Of a stretch of DNA of 64,000 bases, positions 16,756 to 25,400 are shown in pieces. The notes beneath the pieces are model-generated. The model made no database searches. It was not told where the DNA came from and worked only from the letters and a program-made list of their open reading frames with translations. This DNA is from Pseudomonas sp. PDNC002 (lineage in GTDB: Bacteria; Pseudomonadota; Gammaproteobacteria; Pseudomonadales; Pseudomonadaceae): positions 6,265,502 to 6,329,501 of the forward strand of contig NZ_CP070356.1 of assembly GCF_016919445.1 (NCBI RefSeq), in the 5' to 3' direction. Position 1 is the stretch's first letter, and each line of letters opens with the position of its first letter. Made by a program: the position numbers and the translations under genes.

Positions 16756-17694
16756 TCAGAAAAGGCTGACGATCGACGCCGGCCCCGCCAGGTTGCGCTC
16801 AGCCATCCAAACCTCCTGCTGCAGCCAGTCGTGGAAGCGCTGGACGTGGGCCGGCAGCTCCTGTTCCGGACGACTGACCCACCAGTAGGACTGGTGTCCC
16901 TGCACCTCGACGTCGAGCATCTGCACCAACTGCCCCGCCGCCAATTCTCGAGCGACCATCTGCCGGTCGGCGATGGTGATGCCCAGGCCATCCACGGCGG
17001 CGCGGATGGCCATGTCCAGCAGGTCGAATTCGTAGCCGCCGCGTAGGTCGATGCCCTGGACCTTGGCCGCGTCCAGCCAGTGCCGCCAAGTCAGGAAGCG
17101 CTGGTCGTCGCGCGCCAGCACATGCAGCAAGGTCATGTTGCGCAGATCGATGTCCTGCCCTTCACGCTGCGCCAGCAGACTCGGCGAACACACCGCGATA
17201 TGCCGCTCGTGCATCAGCAGCGAACTGTCCAGGCCTTCCCATTCACCATTGCCGAACCGAATGGCGCAGTCCAGGGTGCTGCTCTGCGCCAGGCTGTCCT
17301 GCAGATTGGTCGTCAGGCTGACTTCCAGGTCGGGGTGCGCCTCACGCAGCCGCCCCAGGCGCGGCAGCAACCAGCGCAGGGCGAAGGTCGGCGGCGCGTT
17401 GACTCGCAGGCGATTGAGGTGATGGCGCTGCTGGATACCCCGCACGGTCAACTCGATGCGGTCGAACGACAACTGCAGCGCTCGTAGCAACACGCGCCCG
17501 GCTTCGGTCAATTCCAGATGATGATGCCGGCGGACCAGCAGGCTCTCGCCGAGCTGCTCCTCCAGTTGGCGCACCTGGCGGCTGACCGCGCTCTGCGTCA
17601 CGTTGAGCAGCTCGGCCGCACGGGTAAAGCTGCCCGTGCTGCCGGCCACCTCGAAGGCTTTCAGCGCATTGAGCGCCGGAATCTTGCGTTTCAC
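16756..17694 (-). CDS. LysR-family transcriptional regulator (GcvA-like)
   Basis: A 312-aa regulator with an N-terminal winged helix-turn-helix (ALKAFEVAGSTGSFTRAAELLNVTQSAVSRQVRQLEEQLG) and a C-terminal effector domain (RLRVNAPPTFALRWLLPRL, DCAIRFGNGEWEG, DRQMVARELAAGQLVQ). The layout is that of the GcvA/AmpR branch. The GTG at 17694 was chosen because further upstream in-frame starts run into the porin gene. It lies between the aldehyde dehydrogenase operon and the porin on the same strand, so it likely regulates this cluster. Its effector is unknown. A second, related LysR gene is at 19149. Confidence 0.88.
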   Translation of the reverse strand: MKRKIPALNALKAFEVAGSTGSFTRAAELLNVTQSAVSRQVRQLEEQLGESLLVRRHHHLELTEAGRVLLRALQLSFDRIELTVRGIQQRHHLNRLRVNAPPTFALRWLLPRLGRLREAHPDLEVSLTTNLQDSLAQSSTLDCAIRFGNGEWEGLDSSLLMHERHIAVCSPSLLAQREGQDIDLRNMTLLHVLARDDQRFLTWRHWLDAAKVQGIDLRGGYEFDLLDMAIRAAVDGLGITIADRQMVARELAAGQLVQMLDVEVQGHQSYWWVSRPEQELPAHVQRFHDWLQQEVWMAERNLAGPASIVSLF

Positions 17695-17746
17695 CCACTC
17701 TTCCCTGCCCGCCGGCCAAATCCGCGCGGACGCCGTTCGCCCGGTA

Positions 17747-18928
17747 TCAGAAGTAATAGCCGACATTCGCGTACAGCTGGTTTTCCCAGTGGCCGGTACC
17801 ACCTTCGGCCAGGCTCTGGGTGTAACTGCTGCCACCAATGTAGGGATCGTTGCGACCGTTCAGCCATTCCACGGCGATGTACGCCGCCTTGACCGAGAAG
17901 GAGGTGCCGAGGATGAAGCGCTGCGAAGTCTTGAAGTCGTCTGCGGATTTGTCGAAGGCGCTGTAGTTGCCATAGACCTTCACGCCGCTTACCCAGCCAT
18001 CTAGGAAAGTTCCTGGAATGCTGTAGCTCAGGTCGCCGACATAGAGGTTACCGCGACTCGCGACGTTGAATGTACCGTCGTACCCACCGAATGTGACTAC
18101 ATCGTCGCTACCAGAATTCCTAGGCGACATCTGCTGGCGAGCCGCTTGCAATTGCACGCCCCAAGGGCCGTTCTGGCCGGCATAGTGAATCGCGTAGGCA
18201 TTGCGCCGCCCGTTGTCGCCGGTGTCCTGGTTCTCCAGGCGCGAGGTCAGCGCCGAGAAGCCCACCTCGGATTTCCAGTCGCCCAGTTGCAACGAGCGCG
18301 CAAGACGCCCGACGACGATCTGCCGCTCCTTGTTGCGATTACCGTCGGCGACATAGCTGTCGGCATCGGTCACCACCGTGGAATACGTGGTGCCGTTGCT
18401 GGTGCCGTTGCCCGGCCACGCCGGACGCGCGTAGGCGCCAACCTGCAGGTTCCAGTCGCCCTGCTGCTGGATGTACTTCACGCCGACATCGTTCACGTCC
18501 TCGAGACCGACGACGTTGCCCAGGGTTTCATAGAAGGTGCTGCCAAACAGCGGCTGCAGGCCAAAGGGGATCTGGTTCAGGCCGACCTGGATCTGGTGGT
18601 CAGGATCGAAGCGGTAGCCGATCCAGGCGTATTCGGCGAAGTTCACGTCGCCGAAATGCTGGGTGTACTGGTAGGGATAGTCCTTGCCGTACCAGCGATA
18701 ACGCGCCGCGCCGATCCAGCTGTCGGAGGTGTAGGTCACGCGCAGCATGGCGGTGTCGATGCCGATCTTCTCGATGTCGCGATCAGGGTCGTGATCGATG
18801 CGCGCACGCACGGCGCCGCCGATGTCGAGGTTGTCCGTCACCTGGACGGCGAAGGCGGCGGAACTGGCCGCGAGCAGGAAGGGAAACAGGAGACACGAAG
18901 GGCGGAACGGCAGGTGGAGTCTGGCCAC
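17747..18928 (-). CDS. Outer-membrane porin-like beta-barrel
   Basis: A 393-aa protein with a signal peptide (cleavage after AAFA near residue 28) and a mature part rich in alternating beta strands, ending in YANVGYYF with the terminal aromatic residue typical of BAM-inserted barrels. Segments such as LNQIPFGLQPLFGSTFYETLGN and IGYRFDPDHQIQVG resemble substrate-specific and phosphate-selective-type porins. It is expected to admit the substrate of the neighbouring catabolic genes. The start is GTG at 18928; no ATG fits. It is divergent from the LysR gene at 19149, sharing a 220-bp control region. The substrate specificity is unknown. Confidence 0.78.
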   Translation of the reverse strand: MARLHLPFRPSCLLFPFLLAASSAAFAVQVTDNLDIGGAVRARIDHDPDRDIEKIGIDTAMLRVTYTSDSWIGAARYRWYGKDYPYQYTQHFGDVNFAEYAWIGYRFDPDHQIQVGLNQIPFGLQPLFGSTFYETLGNVVGLEDVNDVGVKYIQQQGDWNLQVGAYARPAWPGNGTSNGTTYSTVVTDADSYVADGNRNKERQIVVGRLARSLQLGDWKSEVGFSALTSRLENQDTGDNGRRNAYAIHYAGQNGPWGVQLQAARQQMSPRNSGSDDVVTFGGYDGTFNVASRGNLYVGDLSYSIPGTFLDGWVSGVKVYGNYSAFDKSADDFKTSQRFILGTSFSVKAAYIAVEWLNGRNDPYIGGSSYTQSLAEGGTGHWENQLYANVGYYF

Positions 18929-18950
18929 GTTGGGAGAGCCTCGGTTGGTT

Positions 18951-19068
18951 TCTTGTCGTTATCGAATGAGCCTCTGCCGGTCTGCTCCGACCGGCTGGGC
19001 GCGCCGAAACTAGCCGCAGGCCAATCCCCCACACAAACGACAAAATCGCAGGTAAAACCCGAGAAAAA
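18951..19068. promoter_or_regulatory. Divergent porin / LysR control region with shared motifs
   Basis: The 220-bp space between the porin (18928) and the second LysR gene (19149) holds TCTTGTCGTTATCG at 18951-18964 and CGCAGGT-N6-CGAGAAAAA at 19047-19068. Both repeat motifs upstream of the aldehyde dehydrogenase. The first lies 23-36 bp before the porin start. Co-regulation of porin and catabolic operon is inferred. Confidence 0.5.
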
Positions 19069-19148
19069 CGCATATTCGGACGCCGCCGCCAGGGCTAGAA
19101 TCGGCGAAAAAATCCGCGCCCAAAGGCGCTTCTCCGGATGGCCCAGCC

Positions 19149-20024
19149 ATGCGTAACCTGCCGCCCCTGAACATGCTCCGCGTCTTCGAAGAAGTGGCCC
19201 GCCATCGCAGTTTCAATCGCGCGGCCGATGCACTGAACGTCACCCAGGGAGCCGTCAGCCGGCAGATAAAACAGCTGGAGGAATACCTCGGAATCAGCCT
19301 TTTCCTACGGACACCTCGTGGTCTCACCCTGACCGAAGCCGGCAGCGCCCTCGCCCCGCACCTGGGCGATGCCTTCGACCAGATGGAGCGCGCGCTGCAA
19401 GCCGTTCGCGTGCCGAACCTGCGCCAGCGCCTGCGTATCCTCGCACCGCCCACCTGGGGCACACGCTGGCTTTCACCGCGTCTGCGCGGATTCCTGCAGC
19501 GCTACCCGGACCTCAGCCTGAGCGTCACCAATAACCTCGAAGGCGATAGCGCCGGCGAGCTGGATTGCCGCGTCCGCTTCGGCCTCCAGCAGGCCGCGAA
19601 CTGCCACAGCGAACTACTGGTGATGGAACGGCACATCGCCGTGGCCAGCCCGGAGCTGTTCGACGGCGAGCAGGCGCCGGACCTGAGTTCCTATCCGCTG
19701 CTGCACATCCTGCACGAGGGCAAGCGCCTGAAGGTCTGGGAAAACTGGTTGGAAGCGATGGGCCGGACGGATGTCGACGCCGGCAGCGGTATCGAGTTCA
19801 GCACACTGGACCAGGTGATCCACACCGCGCTGGCGGGTGGCGGATTGGCAGTGATCGACCGGCAGATGATCGAACGCGAACTGGCCGCCGGCAGCCTGCT
19901 GCCGATCACTCCCGTGGAGGTAATCGGTCCCTACGGCTACTGGCTGGATATCGCCACTGACAAGTGTGGGCTGTCGAAGGTGCAACGCTTTCAGGACTGG
20001 CTGAACCTGGTCAGCAATCCCTGA
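19149..20024 (+). CDS. LysR-family transcriptional regulator (second of cluster)
   Basis: A 291-aa GcvA/AmpR-branch regulator. The DNA-binding domain is near residues 5-65 (LNMLRVFEEVARHRSFNRAADALNVTQGAVSRQIKQLEEYLG) and the effector domain contains LRILAPPTWGTRWLSPRLRGF and DCRVRFGLQQ. It resembles the regulator at 16756-17694 in layout and motifs (DRQMIERELAAGSLLP versus DRQMVARELAAGQLVQ), so the two probably arose by duplication. It is divergent from the porin, a classic arrangement for autoregulation and porin control. The effector is likely an intermediate of the cluster's pathway; this is inference. Confidence 0.9.
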   Translation: MRNLPPLNMLRVFEEVARHRSFNRAADALNVTQGAVSRQIKQLEEYLGISLFLRTPRGLTLTEAGSALAPHLGDAFDQMERALQAVRVPNLRQRLRILAPPTWGTRWLSPRLRGFLQRYPDLSLSVTNNLEGDSAGELDCRVRFGLQQAANCHSELLVMERHIAVASPELFDGEQAPDLSSYPLLHILHEGKRLKVWENWLEAMGRTDVDAGSGIEFSTLDQVIHTALAGGGLAVIDRQMIERELAAGSLLPITPVEVIGPYGYWLDIATDKCGLSKVQRFQDWLNLVSNP

Positions 20025-20282
20025 TCCGATCTGTCCCGACAGAGCACCGAAGACCGGCGCGCAGCCCGAGCCGGGGCATGCGCCGAGGCGTCCTGTCGCC
20101 AGCGGCCCAGGGGACGGCACGCATCGAGATAACGTGCAGGAAATGTCCCAGATGACTCGCCGACTCTTCCCTTCCAACGGCCCTGACCGTTCGTCTGCCG
20201 CCACATCCTTTTACCCTCGACATACCGCGATTCGCCCACGAATCGACGGCCAAAAAGCAGATCAATATCGAGGAACTCATTG

Positions 20283-20738
20283 ATGAAATCAGCAACATCC
20301 TGGATTGCCGCCCTCTTCGTCGCTTTTTCGCTCAGCGCCTGTGCGACGGTCGATGCAGGAAACGGCGGCCCCGGCGAAATGGAAATCCGCAGCGGCCGCA
20401 TCGAGCAGATCACCCTGACACAGATGCAGACCAACCATGACAGCGGCGTAGGTGCGGTGCTGGGTGGCGTGGGCGGAGCGGTCCTGGGCAGCCTGGTGGG
20501 ACATGGGACCGGGCGCGACGTCGCGATGGTCGCGGGCGCTCTGGGTGGCGCACTGGGCGGCAACTACGCCGAGAAGAAGAACTACGACCAACCCAAGGAA
20601 GCGCAGCAGATCATCGTCCGGATGAGGAGCGGCGTCCTGGTATCGGTTACCCAACCGATCAACCCCAGCCTGGCAATGGGCATGCCGGTGTTCATCGAAG
20701 GCAGCGGCAACGAAGCGCGGGTCGTTCCGCAGAACTGA
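20283..20738 (+). CDS. Glycine-zipper lipoprotein, SlyB-like
   Basis: A 151-aa outer-membrane lipoprotein. The leader ends in lipobox LSAC (residues 17-20), and a glycine-zipper hairpin spans about residues 55-95 (GAVLGGVGGAVLGSLVGHGTG, then AGALGGALGGNYAEKK). The C-terminal part (IIVRMRSGVLVSVTQ) matches SlyB/PCP proteins, which stabilise the outer membrane under PhoP-type stress. ATG 20283 was chosen over the TTG one codon upstream, with GAGGA eight bases before it. It converges on the RND/CsrA-like operon across a hairpin at 20747-20779. Confidence 0.87.
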   Translation: MKSATSWIAALFVAFSLSACATVDAGNGGPGEMEIRSGRIEQITLTQMQTNHDSGVGAVLGGVGGAVLGSLVGHGTGRDVAMVAGALGGALGGNYAEKKNYDQPKEAQQIIVRMRSGVLVSVTQPINPSLAMGMPVFIEGSGNEARVVPQN

Positions 20739-20746
20739 CAGGGAGT

Positions 20747-20779
20747 GGGCGCCTCTGCATGACCTGCGCAGAGGCGCCC
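20747..20779. terminator. Bidirectional hairpin between convergent genes
   Basis: A perfect 12-bp stem GGGCGCCTCTGC / GCAGAGGCGCCC with a 9-base loop lies between the SlyB-like stop codon (20738) and the stop codon of the CsrA-like gene (20795). No clear U-run follows, so termination efficiency is uncertain. Confidence 0.65.
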
Positions 20780-20794
20780 GACTTCGCACCACTA

Positions 20795-21037
20795 TCATCG
20801 ATTGCCGATACGCCCCAGCAACTCGGTGCGCACTACGTCGATACAACGCGGAGCACGTATGGAGATCCGCACGGTCAGGCCCTTCAAGGGCTCGCGGGAG
20901 AGCGATGTGTAGACACCGTCCACCCGCACGGCCAATCCCTCGCCACGTACCGCTGCGAGGATTTCCTCATCACCCACTTCATCGCCGCAGATGAGTCGGA
21001 TTTCCTCGCCCGGCCGGCGCGATAATATCAGTGCCAT
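20795..21037 (-). CDS. Divergent CsrA/RsmN-like RNA-binding protein, 80 aa
   Basis: Probably a post-transcriptional regulator of the CsrA/Rsm family. The N-terminus ALILSRRPGEEIRL matches the first two strands of CsrA (LILTRRVGE) and RsmN (LILSRREGEGI). The C-terminus GLTVRISIRAPRCIDVVRTELLGRI matches VRIGVNAPKEVAVHREEI, including the key RNA-contact arginine (R70 here; R44 in CsrA, R62 in RsmN). Between them is a helix-like insert of about 35 residues (GDEEILAAVRGEGLAVRVDG) resembling RsmN, plus an extra YTSLSREPLK loop not recalled from RsmN. It starts 28 bp after the outer-membrane factor of an RND pump, with AGGAG before the ATG, so it is probably the last gene of that operon. Confidence 0.75.
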   Translation of the reverse strand: MALILSRRPGEEIRLICGDEVGDEEILAAVRGEGLAVRVDGVYTSLSREPLKGLTVRISIRAPRCIDVVRTELLGRIGNR

Positions 21038-21065
21038 TTGCTTGTCTCCTGCGTGACAATCAGAG

Positions 21066-22487
21066 TCATGGTTGCGCTGTCGAGGCGGCGAGTGTGTCCG
21101 CCGTTGCCAGCTCCCCACCGACAGCCAGATACAGGCTGTTGAAGGCATTCAGCGACGCCAGTCTGCTGTTCACTTCCTGCAACTGCCCTTCGAAGAGTTT
21201 CTCTTCCGAGGTGGTGACCTCCAGATAGGTCGAGTACCCGCCCTCGTACAATCGCTGTGCCTGAACGGAATAGGTGCGCAAGGCCGTGATCTGCTGCTGC
21301 ACCGCGGCGAGCTGCGCGGCCGATTCCCGCGTGCCGACCAGCGCATCGTTCACGTCCGCCAGCGCCGATTTCACCGCCCCCTGGTAGGCGAGCACCGACT
21401 GGCGGTACTGGGACTGCGCCTGCAGCACCTGCCCGGAAATGGCGCCTCCATCGAACAGGGTCTGGTTCAGGCCAAGTGCAAGATTCCATACCTTGGAGGC
21501 ACTCTCGAATAGCTGGCTGCTTTCTCCCCGGCTGAATCCAATCATGCCGGACAGATTCAGCGCCGGCAGATAAAGCGCCTCGGCCGCGCCGACCAGCGCA
21601 TTGCTGGCCACTACCGCCTGCTCCGCCTGCAACAGGTCCGGACGCCGCGACAGCAGGCTGGCCGGCAGGACCTCAGGCACGGCCGGCAAGCGCAAGGAAG
21701 CCAGGCGCTCGTGGCGCTCGATCGGCCCTGGCACCCGTCCGAGCAGCACCGACAGGGAGTTCTCCGCGGCGGCGATCTTCGCCCGTAACGGTGGGATCGT
21801 CGCCTGTGTGGCCCAATAGTCGTTCTGTGCCTGGCTGAGCTCGATCTGCCGGATCACACCCCGGTCATAGCGCTTCTGGAGGATGTCCAACGCCTCCTTG
21901 CGCGCCTGCGCCGTCTGCTGCGCGATGCTCAGTTGCTCATCCAGGGCCAGCAGGTTCAGGTAGCCCTCGCTGATCGAGCTGGCCAGGCTGAGCGCTACGC
22001 CTCGCTGAGCGTACTGCGCGCCCAGCATCTGTGCGCTCGCCGCCTCGCTCTGCCGGCGCAGGCGTCCCCACAAATCTATTTCCCAGCTTGCGTTCAACCC
22101 GGCCTGGTACTGGTTGGCGACGCCATCGAAGCCGGCCAGCGGCGTGCCGATGAACTGGTCGCTGCGCGCACGTTGGGCGCCCAGGCCCAGGCCCAATTGC
22201 GGGAACAGGCCGGCGCGAACGGTCTGCAGCTGCCCGCGGAATTGCTCGACGCGCTCGGCGGCCCGCTGCAGGTCGAGGTTGTTCTTCAGGCCTTCGTTCA
22301 CCAGGGACGTCAGCGTCGATGAACCGAATTGCCCCCACCAGGGCCCCGCCACACCGGATGCGGTGTCAGGCAGATGAGCCCGGAAGGATGCCGGCAGGGT
22401 GACGTCCGGACGTTGATAGTCCGGCCCGATCATGCAACCGGAGACACTTGCGATGGCGACCACCAACAGCAGTTTTGTCGCGTTCAT
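21066..22487 (-). CDS. RND efflux outer-membrane factor (OprM/NodT family)
   Basis: A 473-aa outer-membrane lipoprotein that forms the TolC-like exit duct of a tripartite pump. It has a signal peptide with lipobox VSGC (residues 15-18) and two homologous OEP halves with long helices (LKNNLDLQRAAERVEQFRG; LDILQKRYDRGVIRQIELSQAQ; ASNALVGAAEALYLPALNLSG). The length is typical. The start codon overlaps the pump stop codon by one base (TGATG), with GGAGG upstream, so it is coupled. Further in-frame upstream sequence belongs to the pump gene in another frame. It is followed by the CsrA-like gene. Confidence 0.93.
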   Translation of the reverse strand: MNATKLLLVVAIASVSGCMIGPDYQRPDVTLPASFRAHLPDTASGVAGPWWGQFGSSTLTSLVNEGLKNNLDLQRAAERVEQFRGQLQTVRAGLFPQLGLGLGAQRARSDQFIGTPLAGFDGVANQYQAGLNASWEIDLWGRLRRQSEAASAQMLGAQYAQRGVALSLASSISEGYLNLLALDEQLSIAQQTAQARKEALDILQKRYDRGVIRQIELSQAQNDYWATQATIPPLRAKIAAAENSLSVLLGRVPGPIERHERLASLRLPAVPEVLPASLLSRRPDLLQAEQAVVASNALVGAAEALYLPALNLSGMIGFSRGESSQLFESASKVWNLALGLNQTLFDGGAISGQVLQAQSQYRQSVLAYQGAVKSALADVNDALVGTRESAAQLAAVQQQITALRTYSVQAQRLYEGGYSTYLEVTTSEEKLFEGQLQEVNSRLASLNAFNSLYLAVGGELATADTLAASTAQP

Positions 22488-25400
22488 CAGTTCGCCTCCG
22501 GAGCAGCGTCGCTGGCGGAAGCCTTGCGCTTTTCGGATCGCTCGCCGAACCGCTCGACCAGATAGGAGAACAGCGGCACGAACAGAAGCGCCAGGCTGGT
22601 GGCGGCCACCATGCCACCGATGATCCCCGTACCGATGGAGTGACGGGAGTTGGCCCCCGCCCCGCTGGCAATGGCCAACGGAACCGCACCGAAGATGAAC
22701 GCCAGGGACGTCATGATGATCGGACGCAAGCGCAGTTCGGCGGCCTTGAGCACCGCGTCCAGCGGGGCCAGGCCGGCCTTGCGCTGGAGGATGACGAACT
22801 CGACGATCAGGATCGCGTTCTTCGCCGCGAGGCCGACCAGGGTGACCAGGCCGATCTGGAAGTAGACGTCGTTCGGAATGCCCCGCGCCCAGATCGCCAC
22901 CAGGGCACCGAAGATGCCGAATGGCACCGCGCTCAGTACCGTCAGCGGCAGTGACCAGGACTCGTACTGCGCCGCCAGGATCAGGAACACCATGACGATG
23001 CCGAAGATGAATACCAGCACCGTGGTATTGCCAGACTTGGTTTCCTCGTAGGCCTCGCCGCTCCACGCATAGCTATAGCCGGCAGGCAGCTCCTGCATGG
23101 CCAGCTCCTGCATCGCCTTGATCGCATCACCCGAGCTGTAGCCAGGGCTCGCATTGCCGGTGATCTTGGCGGCGGGGAAGTTGTTGAAGCGCGTGACCAG
23201 GCTCGGCCCGGAGGTGAATTCGGTGGTCACCAGCGCGGACAGGGGGATCATCTTGTTGTCCTTCTGCTTCACGTACAGGTAGCTCAGGTCGGTCGGCGAG
23301 CTGCGATATTGCGGCGCGCCCTGCAGGATCACCTGCCAGACACGGCTGCCCAGCACATACTGACTGACATAGGCGGAGCCGAACTGAGTCTGCAACGCGC
23401 CATAGACATCGGCCATGGGCACGCCCAGCGTCTCCGCCTTGGCGTTGTTCACGGCAATGCGCATCTGCCGGGTGGAGGCCTGGAAGGTGCTGATCAGCCC
23501 GGAAAGCTCCGGTCGCTTGGCCGCCGCACCGATCAGCTTCCAGGTGGCTGCCTGCAACTGCATCGGATCACCATCGCCACGGCTTTCGACCCAGAATTCG
23601 AAACCGCCCTGGGTGCCCAGGCCGGGAATGGACGGTGGATTGATGGGAATGACCCGCGCCTGAGGAATGCCCGCCAACCTGGGGTACAACGCACGGACCA
23701 CGCCGTCGGCGGAAAGGGCGAAGCCCTTGCGCTGTTCGGAGGGCTTCAGGTTGACGAACACGGTGCCCATGTTGGTCTGGTTCTGGCCGTCGATGAAGCT
23801 GTAGCCGGAGATCGCCGAGGCGTCCTGCACGGCGGGGTGTTCCCGGAACAGCGCGGCCACTTGCTCGGTGGTGGCCTGGGTACGATCGAGACTGGAGGAG
23901 TCCGGCATCATCACCGCGACCAGCAGGTAGCCCTGGTCCTCCTCGGGAACGAAGCTGGTAGGGATGTGCGAGAACAGCGTCCAGATGCAGCCCAGCATCG
24001 CGACGAACAGCAGCAATGCCACCGCCACGCGCCGCACGATCACCGATACCAGGCTGACATAGCCGTGGGTCAGCTTGTCGAAAGCCTGGTTGAACCACTG
24101 GAAGCCTTTCCACGGAGCATGCTTGCCAGGCTTGAGGATCAACGAAGCCAGCGCCGGCGACAGGGACAGCGCGACGAAGCCGGAGATGGTCACGGAGCAG
24201 GCGATGGTCAGCGCGAACTGACGGTACAGCAGGCCGGTGGTACCGCTGACGAACGCGACGGGTATGAACACCGCACACAGCACCAGCACGATGGCGACGA
24301 CCGGGCCGGTCACCTCCTCCATGGCGCGGATGGTTGCATCGCGGGGGCTGAGCTTGAACGACTCCATGTTGCGCTCGACGTTTTCCACCACCACGATGGC
24401 GTCATCCACCACGATGCCGATGGCCAGCACCAGGGCGAACAGCGTCAGCAGGTTGATGGAGAACCCCAGCGCCAGCAGCGCGCCGAAGGTGCCGGTGACG
24501 GCCACCACCACGGCGGCAACCGGAATCAGGGTACTGCGCACGCTCTGCAGGAAGATGAACACCACCAGCACCACCAGGACGATGGCGATGAACAGCGTTT
24601 GCTCCACTTCGTGGATGGACGAGCGAACGAACTCGGTGGTGTCCAGGGAGATCGCGTAACCGATGCCCTTGGGGAAGGTGCTGGACATCTCCGCCATGGC
24701 GGCACGCACATTCGTCGAGACCTCCAGGGCGTTGGAACCTGCCTGCTGGTAGACCGCGATCATGGTCGCCGTCTTGCCGTTGAGCGCGGAGCGCATGGTG
24801 TACTGGTTGAGGCCGATCTCGGCGCTGGCCACGTCACCCAGGCGAACGATGGCGGTGCCCGTGGAGTCGACGCGCAGAATGATCGACTCGAACTCCTTGG
24901 CCGTCTTCATGCGGCCGGGCGTCACCAGCGGATAGGTCAGCTCCATCCGGCCCTGGGACGGTGCCTGCCCGATGTTGCCGGCACCAAACTGCTGGTTCTG
25001 CTTGCTGACCGCGTTCTGTACGTCGGCGGCGGTGATGCCCAGCTCCGCCATCCTGTCGGGCTTGAGCCAGATGCGCAGGGCAAGGTCGGCATCGCCCATG
25101 ATCTGCGCCTGGTTTGCCCCCTGGATACGCTTGATCGCATCCAGCACATAAAGGTTCGCGTAGTTGCCGACGTACTGCTGGTCGAAGCTATTGTCCGGCG
25201 AATAGATCGCCAGCAGCATGAGGAAACTGGAGGAGCGCTTCTGCACGTTCACCCCGTTCTGCTGCACCGACTGGGGCAGTTGCGCCAGCGCCTGGCTGAC
25301 ACGGTTCTGCACCTGCACCTGGGCGATGTCCGGGTCAGTGCCGATGTCGAAGTAGACGTTCAGTGTCATCTGCCCGGTCGGCGAACTGACCGACTGCATG

